Under the pieces are notes generated by a model that worked only from the letters and a program-made list of their open reading frames with translations, made no database searches and was not told the DNA's origin. A stretch of DNA of 5,690 bases. Origin: an uncultured Peptococcaceae bacterium (GTDB lineage Bacteria; Bacillota; Peptococcia; Peptococcales; Peptococcaceae). The stretch covers positions 1 to 5,690 of the forward strand of contig CAMFFG010000094.1 in the NCBI GenBank assembly GCA_945949655.1, given 5' to 3'. Shown here piece by piece: positions 4,867-5,690 of this stretch (the first letter of the stretch is position 1; each line of letters begins with the position of its first letter). Both the position numbers and the translations under genes were made by a program.

Positions 4867-5376
4867 TATGATTTTGGAATGGTTGGCTTTATGGGTACCG
4901 GCAAGAGCTCTGTGGGCCGTAGACTGGCAGAACGACTTGGTATGGATTTTTATGATACGGATATTGAGATGGAAAAAATAACTGGCATGGATCTGATGAC
5001 GCTGTACTGGAAATATGGGAAGATCCGGTTTCAGTCAGAAGAAAATCTGGTGCTGGTAAAACTGTTGCGCCGGGAAAACTGTGTGATTGCCACTGGTGGT
5101 ACGCTGCAGCTTTCGGAGGAGCGTCTGGAGTTTATGCGGCAGTCAGGGATGCTGGTCTGTCTGCAGGCTACGCCGGAAATGATCCGGCGGCGGGTGGTGC
5201 GCAGAGCAAATCGGCCTTTATTGCGGCAGGCGCATCTGCTGGAAGAATTATATGCCAGTCAGGTGTGTTGGGAACTGGTAGCAGACCTGGTGATTGACAC
5301 TACTGAAAAAAATTTTGAGGAAATTCTGCGAACCATCAGCAGTGCCTGGGAGCGTGAGAAACATGGAATTTTATAA
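4864..5376 (+). CDS. aroK: Shikimate kinase homologue with altered shikimate-binding residues
   Basis: This 170-aa P-loop kinase belongs to the shikimate kinase family, whose members phosphorylate the 3-OH of shikimate using ATP in the chorismate pathway. Walker A is GFMGTGKSS (8-16), the shikimate/Mg aspartate motif DTD is at 31-33, and the LID arginine is R117 in RPLL. Compared with Mycobacterium tuberculosis AroK, the FRxxE arginine (R58) is Gln57 (RFQSEE), the R136 position in RxPLY is Ser132 (SQVCW), and the GGG loop reads GGT (78-80). ATP binding should be intact, but shikimate binding is doubtful. It may have changed substrate or be a weak kinase. ATG 4864 is kept because the first beta strand (YDFGMVGF) needs it. 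No Shine-Dalgarno sequence precedes it, and the start is buried in a hairpin. The 3' end overlaps the next gene by 14 bp. Confidence 0.88.
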   Translation: MYDFGMVGFMGTGKSSVGRRLAERLGMDFYDTDIEMEKITGMDLMTLYWKYGKIRFQSEENLVLVKLLRRENCVIATGGTLQLSEERLEFMRQSGMLVCLQATPEMIRRRVVRRANRPLLRQAHLLEELYASQVCWELVADLVIDTTEKNFEEILRTISSAWEREKHGIL

Positions 5377-5690
5377 ACTGGTCAGCAAACCGGACGGATT
5401 GTTCTTGGAGGAGGAGCAAGGGCAGACGGGTGCAAGCCTGAATAACCAGTCGCTCAGCCGGCTGGCTCAGCTGCTGTATTGCTGCTATGAGCGGCAGGAG
5501 CAGCTTCCTTTGCGGTTTCGCCGCTATCTGACAGCCTATTACAGCACTGGAGAAATGGAATATATTGCGCTGGCTGATGGCAGCTGTCTGTCAGAAAAAC
5601 CGCAGCTGGATGGCTTTGCCACCACCTGGCTGGAAGGTGAGGAGGAAAATCGGGTCTGGATCGGTGCGGACGGCGCCATTGAGAATCGGG
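5363..5690 (+). CDS. Unrecognised protein, 5' part only (runs off the window)
   Basis: An open frame starts at ATG 5363, inside the last codons of the kinase gene, and stays open for 109 codons to the window end. It begins MEFYKLVSKPDGLFLEEEQG and continues with helical, Leu/Gln/Arg-rich sequence (SLSRLAQLLYCCYERQEQLP), then a tyrosine-rich stretch (YLTAYYSTGEMEYIAL) and an acidic region. No signal peptide, membrane segment or known motif was seen. The 14-bp overlap argues for translational coupling to the kinase homologue and so a real gene; codon use resembles the neighbours. Its upstream ribosome site is weak (GGGAG, 5348-5352, 10 nt away). I do not recognise the family. Confidence 0.75.
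   Translation, partial: MEFYKLVSKPDGLFLEEEQGQTGASLNNQSLSRLAQLLYCCYERQEQLPLRFRRYLTAYYSTGEMEYIALADGSCLSEKPQLDGFATTWLEGEEENRVWIGADGAIENR

Overview
The window looks like chromosomal DNA of a spore-forming member of the Clostridia, probably a Lachnospiraceae-type Firmicute. The evidence is a full-length spo0A, a SpoIVFA-like sporulation protein, strong AGGAG-type ribosome binding sites, dense same-strand gene packing and U-tailed intrinsic terminators. All genes read on the + strand. No tRNA, rRNA, CRISPR array, insertion sequence or phage gene was seen.

Bases 1-2451 are a compact run. It holds the 3' end of an HRDC-domain helicase (probably RecQ), an AI-2E family membrane transporter, and a prephenate dehydratase (pheA) that overlaps the transporter by 32 bp. 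The pheA N-terminus looks like a worn-down chorismate mutase domain. A short gap with AT-rich hairpins and a possible sigma-E-like promoter leads to a membrane-anchored, catalytically dead LytM/M23-fold protein (2535-3200). This most resembles SpoIVFA, the regulator of the sporulation protease SpoIVFB. It ends at an unusually long intrinsic terminator with 23 continuous base pairs.

Bases 3201-3590 carry no convincing gene. They hold that terminator, a set of regularly spaced A-tracts, a candidate sigma-A promoter and a structured leader of about 110 nt for spo0A. Spo0A (3591-4400) is complete and has all its phosphorylation residues. spoIVB, which usually lies just upstream of spo0A in Firmicutes, is not there; the SpoIVFA-like gene occupies that place.

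Bases 4401-5690 hold a 115-aa four-histidine cupin resembling Thermotoga TM1459, with its own extended -10 promoter set inside an inverted repeat. Next come a terminator-like hairpin, a shikimate kinase homologue whose start codon lies in that hairpin, and the 5' part of an unrecognised gene overlapping it by 14 bp. The kinase keeps its ATP site but lacks two shikimate-binding arginines.

Functionally the window mixes aromatic amino acid synthesis (pheA, the aroK homologue) with sporulation control (spo0A, SpoIVFA-like). The strongest candidates for unrecorded biology are the divergent shikimate kinase with its hairpin-embedded start, the pheA remnant domain, and the regulatory DNA around spo0A and the cupin. 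No clearly new multi-gene system could be supported.
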